Origin: Azospirillum oleiclasticum
GTDB lineage: Bacteria > Pseudomonadota > Alphaproteobacteria > Azospirillales > Azospirillaceae
Reading direction: 5' to 3'
NCBI RefSeq assembly: GCF_013423485.1
Contig: NZ_JABFFR010000001.1
Coordinates: 806,001-870,000, forward strand
Length of the DNA: 64,000 nucleotides
The notes under the pieces were generated by a model. That model was not told the DNA's origin. It saw only the letters and a list, made by a program, of their open reading frames with translations, and did not search any database. How positions within the stretch are numbered: position 1 is the stretch's first letter; each line of letters begins with the position of its first letter. Shown here in pieces: positions 1 through 8,726 of the stretch. The translations under genes were made by a program, and so were the position numbers.

Positions 1-1125
1 GATCCATTCCTGCTCCTCGTCGAACTTGCCGACCACCCGCGGGCGCACGTCGGGGTGCCAGTTGTAGAGCTGCTCCTTCAACTGGTTCTCGATGACCGCG
101 CGCTTCTCCTCGACGACGACGATCTCCTCCAGCCCTTCGGCGAAGTGGCGCACGCCGTCGCGCTCCAGCGGCCAGGGCATGGCGACCTTGTAGACGGTGA
201 CGCCCAGGTCGGCCACCATCGCCTCGGAGATGCCCAACTCGTCGAGCGCCTGCCGCACGTCCAGATAGGACTTGCCGGTGGTGACGATGCCGAAGCGCGG
301 CCGGGGGGAGGCCATGACCACCTGGTCCAACCGGTTGGCGCGGGCGAAGGCCAGCGCGGCGTACAGCTTGTGCCGCATCAGCCGGTGTTCCTGCTCCAGC
401 GGCGGGTCGGGCCAGCGGATGTTCAAGCCCCCCGGCGGGATCACGAAGTCGGCGGGAATGATGGGGGAGACGCGGTGCGGGTCGATGGTGACGGAGGCGG
501 AGGTGTCCACCGTCTCCGCGATGGTCTTCATGGCGATCCAGCAGCCGGAATAGCGGCTCATCGCCCAGCCGATCAGGCCGTAATCCAGGATCTCCTGCAC
601 GCCGGACGGGTTCAGCACGGGGATCATGGCGTGCATGAAGGCGTGTTCGGACTGGTGCGGGAAGGTCGAGGATTTGCAGTTGTGGTCGTCGCCGGCCAGC
701 ACCAGCACGCCGCCGTTCTTCGAGGTGCCGGCGGCGTTGGCGTGCTTGAACACGTCGCCCGAGCGGTCGACGCCCGGCCCCTTGCCGTACCACATGGAGA
801 AGACGCCGTCGTAACGGGCGCCGGGGAACATGCCCACCTGCTGGCTGCCCCACACGGCGGTCGCCCCCAGCTCCTCGTTGACGCCGGGCTGGAAGCGGAT
901 GTGGTGCTTTTCCAGGAACTTGCGGGCCGTCCACAGGTTCAGGTCGAAGCCGCCCAGCGGCGAGCCGCGGTAGCCGGAGATGAAGCAGCCGGTGTTCAGC
1001 CCCGCCGCCAGATCGCGCTGCCGCTGCATCATCGGCAGCCGCACCAGCGCCTGCGTGCCCGTCATGTAGACGCGGCCGGATTCGAGGACATACTTGTCGT
1101 CGAGCGTCACCGTTGCCAGTGCCAT
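1..1125 (-). CDS. Indolepyruvate ferredoxin oxidoreductase, fused subunits (5' part only)
   Basis: The reading frame opens with ATG at 1125 and stays open to the window edge, giving 375 residues without a stop. The protein starts MALATVTLDDKYVLESGRVY and has the N-terminal pattern of large fused indolepyruvate ferredoxin oxidoreductases: TGTQALVRLPMMQR, SGYRGSPLGGFD, and GVNEELGATAVWGSQQ followed by a thiamine-diphosphate-enzyme-like core with SMWYGKGPGVDRSGD. Family members are about 1,150 residues and oxidatively decarboxylate aryl pyruvates to acyl-CoA with ferredoxin as acceptor, in the cytoplasm. A GGGGAGTGG stretch lies just upstream of the ATG as a plausible ribosome-binding site. The rest of the gene lies left of the window, so the 4Fe-4S and gamma-type domains cannot be checked. 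Confidence in family is high; in substrate moderate. Confidence 0.85.
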   Translation of the reverse strand, partial: MALATVTLDDKYVLESGRVYMTGTQALVRLPMMQRQRDLAAGLNTGCFISGYRGSPLGGFDLNLWTARKFLEKHHIRFQPGVNEELGATAVWGSQQVGMFPGARYDGVFSMWYGKGPGVDRSGDVFKHANAAGTSKNGGVLVLAGDDHNCKSSTFPHQSEHAFMHAMIPVLNPSGVQEILDYGLIGWAMSRYSGCWIAMKTIAETVDTSASVTIDPHRVSPIIPADFVIPPGGLNIRWPDPPLEQEHRLMRHKLYAALAFARANRLDQVVMASPRPRFGIVTTGKSYLDVRQALDELGISEAMVADLGVTVYKVAMPWPLERDGVRHFAEGLEEIVVVEEKRAVIENQLKEQLYNWHPDVRPRVVGKFDEEQEWI

Positions 1126-1466
1126 GGACCCACTCCCCACCCGTTGGCCGGCCCGCCGGCCCATTGTTCGCCTGACAGACAGGTAACAATGGCTGTCGTT
1201 TCCGGCAACCGCCCCGCGAAGCCACCAAGCAAAAAGCAAGGAAGGGTCCGCGGGGCGTGTCTTCGGGGAAGGAGTATAGGTTTGCGGTGGCGTTACGGAA
1301 ATTCCCGTTCGGCGGGTTTGGCGGGGCCACAAGAGATGGGCGGGCGATCACCACGACTCGGGACTGGCACCGCGGGACTGCGCGCGAACATCATCGTCTT
1401 GATGCGCCGGATTGCCTGTCCGTAGTAGCGTGCGCCGGTTCGGTATTCCCGGCATGAGGTGAAGGC
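1126..1466. other. Divergent intergenic region
   Basis: These 341 bases separate the divergent oxidoreductase and WD40/caspase genes and must hold both promoters. I see no coding frame, clear hairpin terminator or recognisable operator. A GAGGTGAAGGC stretch directly before 1467 is the ribosome-binding site of the right-hand gene. Confidence 0.5.
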
Positions 1467-4349
1467 ATGGTCCGCAAAATCCGCGCGGCGATGGCGGGCG
1501 CGCTGTCGGTGTTCCTGCTCGTGGCTTCCATTGTCCCGGCGCATGCGGCGGAGCAGCTTGTTCCCCAGCTCGGGCATGGTGCCGGCGTTGCGGCGGCCAT
1601 CTTCTCCCCCGACGGGCAGTTCGTCCTGTCGGGAAGCTGGGACAACACCGCGCGCTTGTGGCACGCGGCGAGCGGGCGCGAGATCCGGCGGTTCGAGGGG
1701 CACGGCAGCGACGTGAACGGTATCGCTTTTTCCGCCGATGGACGCCGTCTGCTCACCGCCAGCGACGATCGGACGGCACGGATGTGGGACATCACGACCG
1801 GCCAGGAAGTCCGGCGTTTCACCGGCCACGACGACACCGTGCGCGCGGTGGGCCTGTCGCCAGACGGACGGTTCGTGCTTACGGCTGGCGACGACGACAC
1901 GGCGCGCCTGTGGGATCCGGCGACCGGCCGGGAAATCCGCCGCTTCACCGGGCATGACGACTGGGTCCGGGCGGTGGCATTTTCGCCCGATGGACGGTCG
2001 CTGGTCACCGCCAGCGACGACAAGAGCTTGCGGTTGTGGGACAGCGCGACCGGCGGGGAGATCCGCCGGTTCAACGGGCACAGTGATTATGTCCTCGCGG
2101 TCGCCATGTCGGCGGACGGGCGGTGGGTTCTGTCCGGCGGCAAGGACCGCACCGTCCGGCTTTGGGACGCCGCCAGCGGGCTGGAGATCCGGGTGATCGG
2201 CCGGCACGACGGCCCCGTGAACAGCGTGGCCTTCGCGCCCGACGGAGGGGCCGTGCTCACCGGCTCCGACGACAAGACCGCCCGGCTCTGGAATTCCGCG
2301 AGCGGCCAGGAAACGCGGCGGTTCGAAGGGCATTTCGGCCAGGTGAAGAGCGTGTCCTTCTCGGCCGATGGGCGATCCGTGCTGACCGCCAGCGTCGACC
2401 GCGACATTCGGATGTGGGACGCCGCCACGGGGCGGGAGACGCGTCGGTTCAAGGACGCGGAATCCAACATGAACAGCGTGTCCTTCTCGCCCGACGGACG
2501 ATTCCTGATCACGGGCAGCGACGAGAACACCGCGCGGCATTGGGATGCCGCGACGGGGCGGGAGGTCCGCCGGTTCACCGGCCACGCCGGCAACGTCAAC
2601 GCCGTCGAACCGTCCGCCGACGGGCGGTGGTTGTTGACCGGCAGCGCGGACAAGGTCGCCCGCCTCTGGGATGCCACGACCGGCCGGGAAATCCGTCGAT
2701 TCGACGGGCACACCGATTGGATTCGCGGCGTCGCCCTCTCCCGCGACGGGGTGTGGGCGCTCACCGGGGGCGACGACCACACGGCGCGCTTGTGGGATGC
2801 CGCAAACGGTCGGGAGGTTCGCCGGTTCGACGGGCACACCGATTGGGTCCGGAGCGTCGCCCTGTCCCCCGATCGGCGCTGGGCGCTCACCGGGGCCAAC
2901 GACAAGACAGTTCGCCTGTGGGATGCCGCGACCGGGCGGGAGATCCGCCGGTTCGACGGGCACGGCATGGCGGTGCTCGCGGTGGCCTTCTCGCCCGATG
3001 GCCGTTCCGTGCTGACCGGAAGCCGGGATCGGATGGTACGGCTGTTCGATGCGTCCACGGGTCGGGAGGTTCGCCGGTTCGAAGGTCATGGCGGCCATGT
3101 GATGGCTGTCGCCGTTTCCGCCGATGGGAAGCGGGTTCTCACCGGAAGCGGCGATGGAACGGCGCGGCTGTGGGAAGCGGCGACCGGTCGCGAGCTGCGG
3201 CGACTCGAAGGTCACTCGGGCGACATTCTCGCCGTGGCCTTCTCGCCCGATGGTCGATCCGTGCTGACCGGTAGCAACGACCAGACCGCCCGTCTCTGGG
3301 ACGCGGCAACCGGGCGGGAGCGGTTCCGACTGAGCGGCTTCGGCGACGGGGAATGGATGGTGATTGGAGAGGACGGGCGGTTCAACGGTTCCGATGGTGT
3401 CGAACGGTATCTTTCGCTGTCCGATGGCCTGACGGCACGGCCCTTCGGTCCTAGCGACCGGGTGCGTTGGCGCCATGCGCCGACGGGCGGTGGCGCCCCC
3501 ACGCCCGCGACGGCCGTCGTGGTTCCCGCGCCGGCTCCCGTTCCGCCCCCCGTCGCCGAACGCCCGCCGACGCCCCAGCCCTTGCCCCCCGTTGCCACGT
3601 CCCCAGCCTTCACCGGTCCCCGTCAGGCGCTGGTGGTGGGGATCGACGCCTACCGGGCGGTGGAGCCGCTGACCCGTGCGGTGGCGGACGCCCGCGCGCT
3701 GGCGGCCCGGCTGCGGGCGCAGGGGTTCGCGGTGAACGAGGTGCTGAACCCCGGCCGCTTCGCGCTGAACCAGGCGGTGGCTGCCTTCGCCGCCGGGATC
3801 GAACGGGGGGCGCTGGCGCTCGTGCTGTTCGCCGGGCACGGGGTGGAGATCGCCGGCAGCAACCTGCTGCTGCCCGCCGATTTTCCGGACATCACCAACA
3901 TGCCCGCCGACGTGGCCGAGCGGCTGGCGCGGTCGGAGGCGCTGGAGCTGAGCCGGCTGATCGGCGACATCGCCGCCTCCCGGCCGCGCTATCTGCTGGC
4001 GCTGGTCGATGCCTGCCGGGACAACCCGCTGGCCCGGCCCGGCGGCCGGTCGATCGGGGCCACGCGGGGCTTCACCCGGTTGCCCGACCCGGTGGCCGAG
4101 ACCACCATCGTGTTCTCCGCCGGACCCGGGGAGAAGGCGCTGGACCGGCTGCCCGGTGCGGACGGCAACCCCAACAGCCTGTTCATGCGCCATTTCCTGC
4201 GGGAGATCGCGGCCCCCGGCGTCACCTTCGACGCCGCCGTGCGCTCCACCGCCCGCGCCGTGGTGGAGGACGCCCGCCGGGTCAACCACAGCCAGCGCCC
4301 CGCCATCCAGGCCCAGATCTACGACGACATCGTGCTGACCGGCCGCTGA
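1467..4349 (+). CDS. Exported WD40-repeat protein with C-terminal caspase-like (peptidase C14) domain
   Basis: The 960-residue protein begins with a signal peptide (MVRKIRAAMAGALSVFLLVA, cleavage likely after AHA near residue 27). Fourteen WD40 blades follow, each ending in a variant of ARLWDAATGREIRRFEGH, enough for two seven-bladed propellers (residues about 35-635). A Pro/Ala-rich linker (about 670-715) leads to a C-terminal caspase-fold domain (about 718-960). The likely catalytic dyad is visible: His791 in LFAGHG and Cys850 in VDACRDN. Bacterial C14 proteases of this kind are metacaspase/orthocaspase-like; propellers usually bind proteins. The signal peptide implies a periplasmic or secreted location. 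The gene converges on the receiver-domain gene with only 2 bases between stop codons. Substrate and trigger are unknown. Confidence 0.88.
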   Translation: MVRKIRAAMAGALSVFLLVASIVPAHAAEQLVPQLGHGAGVAAAIFSPDGQFVLSGSWDNTARLWHAASGREIRRFEGHGSDVNGIAFSADGRRLLTASDDRTARMWDITTGQEVRRFTGHDDTVRAVGLSPDGRFVLTAGDDDTARLWDPATGREIRRFTGHDDWVRAVAFSPDGRSLVTASDDKSLRLWDSATGGEIRRFNGHSDYVLAVAMSADGRWVLSGGKDRTVRLWDAASGLEIRVIGRHDGPVNSVAFAPDGGAVLTGSDDKTARLWNSASGQETRRFEGHFGQVKSVSFSADGRSVLTASVDRDIRMWDAATGRETRRFKDAESNMNSVSFSPDGRFLITGSDENTARHWDAATGREVRRFTGHAGNVNAVEPSADGRWLLTGSADKVARLWDATTGREIRRFDGHTDWIRGVALSRDGVWALTGGDDHTARLWDAANGREVRRFDGHTDWVRSVALSPDRRWALTGANDKTVRLWDAATGREIRRFDGHGMAVLAVAFSPDGRSVLTGSRDRMVRLFDASTGREVRRFEGHGGHVMAVAVSADGKRVLTGSGDGTARLWEAATGRELRRLEGHSGDILAVAFSPDGRSVLTGSNDQTARLWDAATGRERFRLSGFGDGEWMVIGEDGRFNGSDGVERYLSLSDGLTARPFGPSDRVRWRHAPTGGGAPTPATAVVVPAPAPVPPPVAERPPTPQPLPPVATSPAFTGPRQALVVGIDAYRAVEPLTRAVADARALAARLRAQGFAVNEVLNPGRFALNQAVAAFAAGIERGALALVLFAGHGVEIAGSNLLLPADFPDITNMPADVAERLARSEALELSRLIGDIAASRPRYLLALVDACRDNPLARPGGRSIGATRGFTRLPDPVAETTIVFSAGPGEKALDRLPGADGNPNSLFMRHFLREIAAPGVTFDAAVRSTARAVVEDARRVNHSQRPAIQAQIYDDIVLTGR

Positions 4350-4351
4350 GG

Positions 4352-5347
4352 TCACATCACCGGCGGTGGTGCCGGCGGCGTCCGGCGGTCGGGGAGGGCG
4401 AGTGCCGGCCGTTCGCGCGCCGGGGCGCGGCGGGCGAGCATGGCGACGGACGCGCGCAGGCAGCGCAGCAGGGTCCGTGCCGACGCCCGCGCGGCCTCGT
4501 TGCCGTTCAGTGCCCAGCGCAGGGCGGCGACATGGGCCTGCACCGCGTCGGTCTGGCCGGGCGCGCCGGGACGCACGTCGGCGACGCAGACGGCGAGCGA
4601 GGCGGCGATCTCCTCGACCAGGGGGGTGCCGGCCGTGGCGTGCATGAGGTCGGCGACGAACAGGTGCAGCCGGCCGCTGCCGGGGTGGTCCGCCGCCGCC
4701 TCCATCCGGTCGAGCAGCATCAGCAGCCGGGCCCGTCGGGCCGGCAGGTCGGAGCCGTGCAGCGTGCCGGTCCGCGGCAGGCGGAGGGCGGGCCTGGACT
4801 CACCGGTCAGGCGGGGGACGTCGGCGGCCGGCGGGGCGGGAAGCGCCGGGCGCACCGCGGCCGGGGCCGTGCCGGTCAGCACCTCCGGCACCGGCACATC
4901 GCACTCCGGCGGACGTCCGACCGGGCCGGCGGCCGGTGCCGTACGGTCGCGCCGACGCTCCAGCACCGCCTCGATGCGTTTGGCAAGGACGGGCGGCGTC
5001 ACCGGCTTCACCAGCACGGCGTCCACCCCGAGGCTCCAGGCGGCGCGCACCGTGGTGACGTCGGCCCGCCCGGTCAGCACCATCGTGGGCAGCCCGGGGC
5101 AGGGGGTGTTCGGCCCCTCGCGCAGCCAGCGCACCAGCTCCGCGCCGCTGTAGCGCGGCATCACCCAATCCGTCAGCAGGAGGTCGATCGGTTCGGACAG
5201 GATCAGGCGTGCCGCCTCCTCCCCGTCGGCGGCGGCGAGGACGCTGCCGACGCCCCACAGGGCGAGCGCTCCCTCCAACCCGTGGCGGAGCAGGGGATCG
5301 TCATCGACGACGAGTACGGTGAGGCGGCTGGCGATCCGATGCAGCAT
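4352..5347 (-). CDS. Response-regulator receiver-domain protein with long C-terminal extension
   Basis: The 331-residue protein has an N-terminal CheY-like receiver domain (about 9-130): acidic pocket D15-D16-D17, phospho-acceptor D60 in LLLTDWVMP, Thr in MVLTGR and Lys in VLVKPV. A Pro/Ala-rich linker follows. The C-terminal half (about 205-310) is alpha-helical and Leu/Ala/Arg rich, with no HTH, GGDEF, EAL or kinase motif that I can recognise. It may signal by protein contact, but the output is unknown. Start ATG at 5347 precedes the receiver strand directly. The partner kinase is not adjacent. It converges tail to tail on the WD40/caspase gene, which does not by itself imply shared function. 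Confidence 0.8.
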   Translation of the reverse strand: MLHRIASRLTVLVVDDDPLLRHGLEGALALWGVGSVLAAADGEEAARLILSEPIDLLLTDWVMPRYSGAELVRWLREGPNTPCPGLPTMVLTGRADVTTVRAAWSLGVDAVLVKPVTPPVLAKRIEAVLERRRDRTAPAAGPVGRPPECDVPVPEVLTGTAPAAVRPALPAPPAADVPRLTGESRPALRLPRTGTLHGSDLPARRARLLMLLDRMEAAADHPGSGRLHLFVADLMHATAGTPLVEEIAASLAVCVADVRPGAPGQTDAVQAHVAALRWALNGNEAARASARTLLRCLRASVAMLARRAPARERPALALPDRRTPPAPPPVM

Positions 5348-5659
5348 GCGATCCGGTGTCGTTGGCGGCGGGTCCGTGCGTGCAACGGACTATGGCCGGC
5401 AACGGCTCCGATCGGACGACGGGGAGAGGGGGTATCGCCGTTCCCGCCCGACACCCCCCTTGGCACCCGACCGCCCGGCGACCGGATTTCCATAAGGCAG
5501 TGCCCTTCCGGGGAGGAGCTCCCGAGAACGGGGTGCCGACGTCCCCATCCGCGCACACCAGCGGTGGAGACGACACCGCCGCGTCCTAGGCCGGAAGGCT
5601 GGTTCGGCAGGCCGATGGCGGGTAGCATGACGACGGATGGCGAGGCGGAGGAGGGGAGC
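5348..5659. other. Intergenic region without recognisable gene
   Basis: These 312 bases lie between the divergent receiver gene and beta-helix gene. Upstream in-frame ATGs exist at 5615 and 5627, but the AGGAGGGGAG Shine-Dalgarno at 5649-5658 favours the start at 5660. No other element is evident. Confidence 0.4.
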
Positions 5660-6295
5660 ATGCTGATCGAGCATCTGGGCAAACGGCCGGTGATCCACCC
5701 GGGCGCCCGCGTCGCCCCGAACGCCACCCTCTGTGGCGACGTGACGGTCGGGCCCGGCACCTCCATAGGGTTCGGCGCGGTCCTGACGGCGGAGAGCGGG
5801 CCCATCGTCGTCGGCGCCCATTGCGTGATCATGGACACCGCGGTGCTGCGCGGGGTGCGTGGCATGCCGCTGACCATCGGCGACCATGTGCTGGTGGGGC
5901 CACGCGCCAGCCTGACCGGCTGCACCATCGAGGACGAGGTGTTCCTGGCGACCGGTGCCACCGTGTTCAACGGCGCCCGCATCGGGCGCGGTGCGGAGGT
6001 GCGGATCAACGGTGTCGTCCACCTGCGCACCGTGCTGCCGGCCGGGGCCACGGTGCCGATCGGCTGGATCGCGGTCGGCGACCCCGCGTCCATCCTGCCC
6101 CCGCACGAGCACGACCGCATCTGGGCCGTCCAGAAGCCGTTGGAATTCCCGAAATACGTGTTCGGTGTGGAACGTCCGCTGGAGGGCTCGACGATCATGC
6201 CCACCGTCATGCCCCGCTACGCCCGGGCGCTGGCCGCTTGGCACGCGGAGGATCGGGAGCTGCCGCCGGAGGAGGGCGCGGCCGACGGTGAGTGA
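5660..6295 (+). CDS. Left-handed beta-helix protein of the gamma-carbonic anhydrase / hexapeptide family, metal ligands missing
   Basis: The 211-residue protein shows the hexapeptide repeats of a left-handed beta helix (VIHPGARVAPNATLCGDVTV onward), as in gamma-carbonic anhydrases, PaaY, CaiE and YrdA. In those proteins the zinc site uses histidines in GH-x4-HGC. Here the matching segment reads GPRASLTGCTIED, so both histidines are replaced (GH to GP, HGC to TGC). VVGAHC earlier carries a His at the approximate site of another ligand. Carbonic anhydrase activity is therefore doubtful; a structural or acyl-transferase-like role is possible. The C-terminal 50 residues (FPKYVFGVERPLEG onward) form an extension that resembles close homologues of this subgroup rather than YrdA. 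Start chosen by the strong AGGAGGGGAG site. The gene is 150 bp upstream of flgB, same strand. Confidence 0.75.
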   Translation: MLIEHLGKRPVIHPGARVAPNATLCGDVTVGPGTSIGFGAVLTAESGPIVVGAHCVIMDTAVLRGVRGMPLTIGDHVLVGPRASLTGCTIEDEVFLATGATVFNGARIGRGAEVRINGVVHLRTVLPAGATVPIGWIAVGDPASILPPHEHDRIWAVQKPLEFPKYVFGVERPLEGSTIMPTVMPRYARALAAWHAEDRELPPEEGAADGE

Positions 6296-6366
6296 CGGCC
6301 GTCTCCGCCGGGGAGGGTGGCGGCACCGCCACGCGTCGTGACCACCGATGGAGGTATTCACCCTTC

Positions 6367-6373
6367 GTTAACC
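6367..6373. promoter_or_regulatory. Possible CtrA half-site upstream of flgB
   Basis: GTTAACC occurs 73 bp before flgB. TTAACC is one half of the CtrA operator of alphaproteobacteria, and CtrA controls flagellar genes in several of them. No second half-site at the canonical spacing is seen, so this is weak. The cckA gene downstream makes CtrA control plausible. Confidence 0.25.
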
Positions 6374-6445
6374 CAACGGCGGGACGATGCGGGTCGGCCC
6401 GTGGTGTGGCCGCATGGGCGGATCACGGGCCCGGAGGGCGGTAGG

Positions 6446-6850
6446 ATGGATCTCGGCGATCTCGGCCTGTTCAAGCTGATGTCGAAGCGCATGGGGTATC
6501 TCACCCAGCGCCAGGAGGTGCTGGCGAAGAATGTCGCCAACGCCGACACGCCCGACTTCAAGCCGCAGGACCTGAAGCCCTTCACCTTCCGCGACGCGCT
6601 GGCCGACCAGCGGCGGATGAACATGGCGGCGACCAGCGCCACCCATTTGTCGGGCACCCGGCCGTCCGGCGAGGATCAGGCACGGCGCCAGCGCGACCCG
6701 TACGAGACCTCGCCCGCCGGCAACGCCGTGGTGATCGAGGAGCAGATCATGAAGGTCGGCCAGACGACGGCCGACTACAACACCATGCTCAACCTCTACC
6801 GCAAGCAGGTCGGCATGATCCGCATGGCCCTGCGCAGCGGCGGCGGCTGA
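6446..6850 (+). CDS. flgB: Flagellar basal-body rod protein FlgB
   Basis: The 134-residue protein carries the hallmark N-terminal rod motif (QRQEVLAKNVANADTPDFKPQDL) and the C-terminal TTADYNTMLNLYRKQVGMIRMAL segment that forms the terminal helices of FlgB. FlgB is a proximal rod subunit of the flagellar basal body, exported by the flagellar type III apparatus. Length matches the family (about 130-140). It is the first gene of a run of six flagellar genes on one strand, with 28 bp to flgC, so it probably heads an operon. Start ATG at 6446 lies directly after GGGCGGTAGG, a weak site. Earlier in-frame starts would add a non-conserved leader. Confidence 0.95.
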   Translation: MDLGDLGLFKLMSKRMGYLTQRQEVLAKNVANADTPDFKPQDLKPFTFRDALADQRRMNMAATSATHLSGTRPSGEDQARRQRDPYETSPAGNAVVIEEQIMKVGQTTADYNTMLNLYRKQVGMIRMALRSGGG

Positions 6851-6878
6851 GCGGCGCTGACAGGACGGGAGTCGACCC

Positions 6879-7289
6879 ATGGATCTCCAGAACGTGATGG
6901 CGATCTCCGCCTCCGGCATGAAGGCGCAGGGCGTCCGGCTGAAGGTGATCGCCGAGAACCTGGCGAACGCCAACACCACCGCCGAGACACCGGGCGACCT
7001 GCCGTACCGGCGCAAGGTGGTCATCTTCAAGAACGAGCTGGACCGTGCGCTCGGCACCGACACCGTGCGGGCCGCCAAGATCGACGTGGACAAGAGCGAC
7101 TTCCAGCGCCGCTACGACCCCACCCACCCCAGCGCCGACGCCGACGGCTATGTGCTGCTGCCCAACGTGAATTCCATCATCGAATCGATGGACATGCGCG
7201 AGGCGCAGCGCTCCTACGAGGCGAACGTGTCGGTGGTGGAGGCCGCGCGCACCATGCTGTCGCGCACCATCGAAGTTCTGCGCGGCTGA
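6879..7289 (+). CDS. flgC: Flagellar basal-body rod protein FlgC
   Basis: The 136-residue protein has the N-terminal rod motif (MAISASGMKAQGVRLKVIAENLANANTT) and the typical FlgC tail (IIESMDMREAQRSYEANVSVVEAARTMLSRTIEVLR). FlgC is a proximal rod subunit that assembles on FlgB, FliE and FlgF. Length is normal. It lies 28 bp after flgB and 34 bp before fliE, as in most alphaproteobacterial clusters. Like other rod proteins it is exported without a cleavable signal, its disordered N-terminus acting as the export signal. Confidence 0.96.
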   Translation: MDLQNVMAISASGMKAQGVRLKVIAENLANANTTAETPGDLPYRRKVVIFKNELDRALGTDTVRAAKIDVDKSDFQRRYDPTHPSADADGYVLLPNVNSIIESMDMREAQRSYEANVSVVEAARTMLSRTIEVLRG

Positions 7290-7323
7290 CGCGCGCCGTC
7301 CGACACGCCAGGGGACCAGGATC

Positions 7324-7629
7324 ATGGCCACCAACATCGCCGGCGCCATCGCCGCCTACGCCAACACCGCCGGCCGCCTGACCGGCCCCGGCATCGGGCG
7401 CGAAACCCCGGCCACCTCCTTCGGCGAGGTGCTGGAGAACGCCGCCCGCAACACCATCGGCAGCATGCGCCGGGGGGAGGACATGTCGGCCCTGGCGTCG
7501 GTGGGCAAGGCCGACATCACCGATGTCGTGCAGGCCGTCACCAACGCGGAGATGACCCTGCAGACGGTCACCGCGGTGCGCGACAAGGTGGTGACCGCCT
7601 ATCAGGAAATCCTGCGGATGCCGATCTGA
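7324..7629 (+). CDS. fliE: Flagellar hook-basal body complex protein FliE
   Basis: The 101-residue protein has the C-terminal FliE pattern (VVQAVTNAEMTLQTVTAVRDKVVTAYQEILRMPI). FliE joins the MS ring (FliF) to the rod and is the first rod component exported. Length is normal. An AGGGGACC stretch 8-14 bases before ATG 7324 supports the start. Position between flgC and fliQ is the usual one. Confidence 0.95.
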   Translation: MATNIAGAIAAYANTAGRLTGPGIGRETPATSFGEVLENAARNTIGSMRRGEDMSALASVGKADITDVVQAVTNAEMTLQTVTAVRDKVVTAYQEILRMPI

Positions 7630-7651
7630 CGGTGGCTGAGCGGCCAGTGCC

Positions 7652-7933
7652 ATGAGCGAGACGGATGTCATCGAGATCTGCCGCACCTCGCTGGTGACGC
7701 TCGTCTTCGTGGCGGCACCGGTGATGGTCGGCATGATGATACTGGGCACCACCATTTCCATCTTCCAGGCGGTGACCCAGATCTCCGAGCAGACGCTGGC
7801 GATGGTGCCGAAGCTGCTGCTGGTGTTCGGCCTGTCGATCCTGCTGATGCCCTACATGCTGAACCAGATGACCCATTATTTCGAACAGGAGATCATCGAC
7901 CGCATCGTCGCCATGGGCAGTGCCTCGCCGTGA
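7652..7933 (+). CDS. fliQ: Flagellar export apparatus protein FliQ
   Basis: The 93-residue protein has two hydrophobic helices (about residues 15-40 and 52-75) separated by FQAVTQISEQTLAMVPKLL, the signature loop of FliQ/SpaQ. FliQ is an inner-membrane component of the flagellar type III export gate with FliP and FliR. Length matches the family (about 89). fliP is not in the window; in related genomes it often sits in another flagellar cluster. Ten bases separate it from fliR. Confidence 0.95.
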   Translation: MSETDVIEICRTSLVTLVFVAAPVMVGMMILGTTISIFQAVTQISEQTLAMVPKLLLVFGLSILLMPYMLNQMTHYFEQEIIDRIVAMGSASP

Positions 7934-7943
7934 GGCTGCGGCG

Positions 7944-8714
7944 ATGAACGTCCTTCAACAGCTTCTTGCCGAACAGGTCTATGTCTGGCTGGTGGTCTTC
8001 GCCCGTGTCGGCAGCGCCTTCATGGTGATGCCGACCATCGGCGACGCCTTCGTCGCCCAGCGCGCGCGGCTGCTGCTCGGGCTCGCGGTCAGCGTGCTGG
8101 TGGCCCCTGTGGTGCAGGCGCGGATCCCGCCGATGCCCGCCGACCCCTTTGCGCTGCTGGTCCTGCTGATGGGGGAGATCACGGTCGGCGTCTTCGTCGC
8201 CAGCGTGGCGCGCCTGTTGATGAGCGCGCTGGAGACGGCGGGCTCGATCATCGCCGTGCAGGCGGGTCTGGCCAATGCCCAGGTGTTCAACCCGGCGATG
8301 GCCGGTCAGGGATCACTGCCTGGGGCACTGCTGGGCTGGCTGGGGCTGCTTCTGATCTTCCTGACCGACCTGCATCATCTGCTGCTGATGGCGGTCGTGG
8401 ACAGCTTCGACTTCTTCATTCCCGGCGCCGCCCTGCCGGTGAACGACATGGCGGCGACCATCGGGCGGCTGGTGTCGCAGAGCTTCCTCATCGGCCTGCA
8501 GATGGCGGCCCCCTTCATCGTCGCCGGCATCATGTTCGCCTTCGCGCTCGGACTGCTGAGCAAGCTGGCACCGCAGGTGCAGGTGTTCTTCCTGTTCACC
8601 TCGCTCCAGGTGGCGGTGGGGCTGTTCATGTTCGCGCTCACCCTGTCGGCGATGATGCTGTTCTGGCTCTCGCACTTCGAGCAGGGGCTGATCGCTTTCC
8701 TGCGCATGACCTGA
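7944..8714 (+). CDS. fliR: Flagellar export apparatus protein FliR
   Basis: The 256-residue protein is strongly hydrophobic with about six membrane segments and shows FliR features: VYVWLVVFARVGSAFMVMPTIGD, VPARxRLLLGLAVSVLVAPV-like first helices, and SFLIGLQMAAPFIVAGIMFAFALGLLSKLAPQVQVFFL. FliR is part of the inner-membrane export gate. I chose ATG 7944 because the earlier GTG at 7920 overlaps the end of fliQ and adds only PRREAAA. GAGGCTGCGG precedes the ATG. flhB follows after 12 bases. Confidence 0.95.
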   Translation: MNVLQQLLAEQVYVWLVVFARVGSAFMVMPTIGDAFVAQRARLLLGLAVSVLVAPVVQARIPPMPADPFALLVLLMGEITVGVFVASVARLLMSALETAGSIIAVQAGLANAQVFNPAMAGQGSLPGALLGWLGLLLIFLTDLHHLLLMAVVDSFDFFIPGAALPVNDMAATIGRLVSQSFLIGLQMAAPFIVAGIMFAFALGLLSKLAPQVQVFFLFTSLQVAVGLFMFALTLSAMMLFWLSHFEQGLIAFLRMT

Positions 8715-8726
8715 GGCGGGGAGGCC

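Noticed and set aside
1640..3330. Repetitive DNA of about 126-bp period
   Set aside because: It is the DNA of the tandem WD40 blades, not a CRISPR array or mobile repeat; period matches 42 codons.
1293..4355. 1020-codon open frame on the minus strand across the WD40 gene
   Set aside because: It is the GC-rich shadow of the plus-strand WD40 gene, with Pro/Gly/Arg/His-rich low-complexity content and no domain.
3467..5600. Long plus-strand frame running from the WD40 gene through the receiver gene into the beta-helix gene
   Set aside because: Only the last 211 codons from 5660 show a known fold and a ribosome-binding site; the rest is out of frame with real genes.
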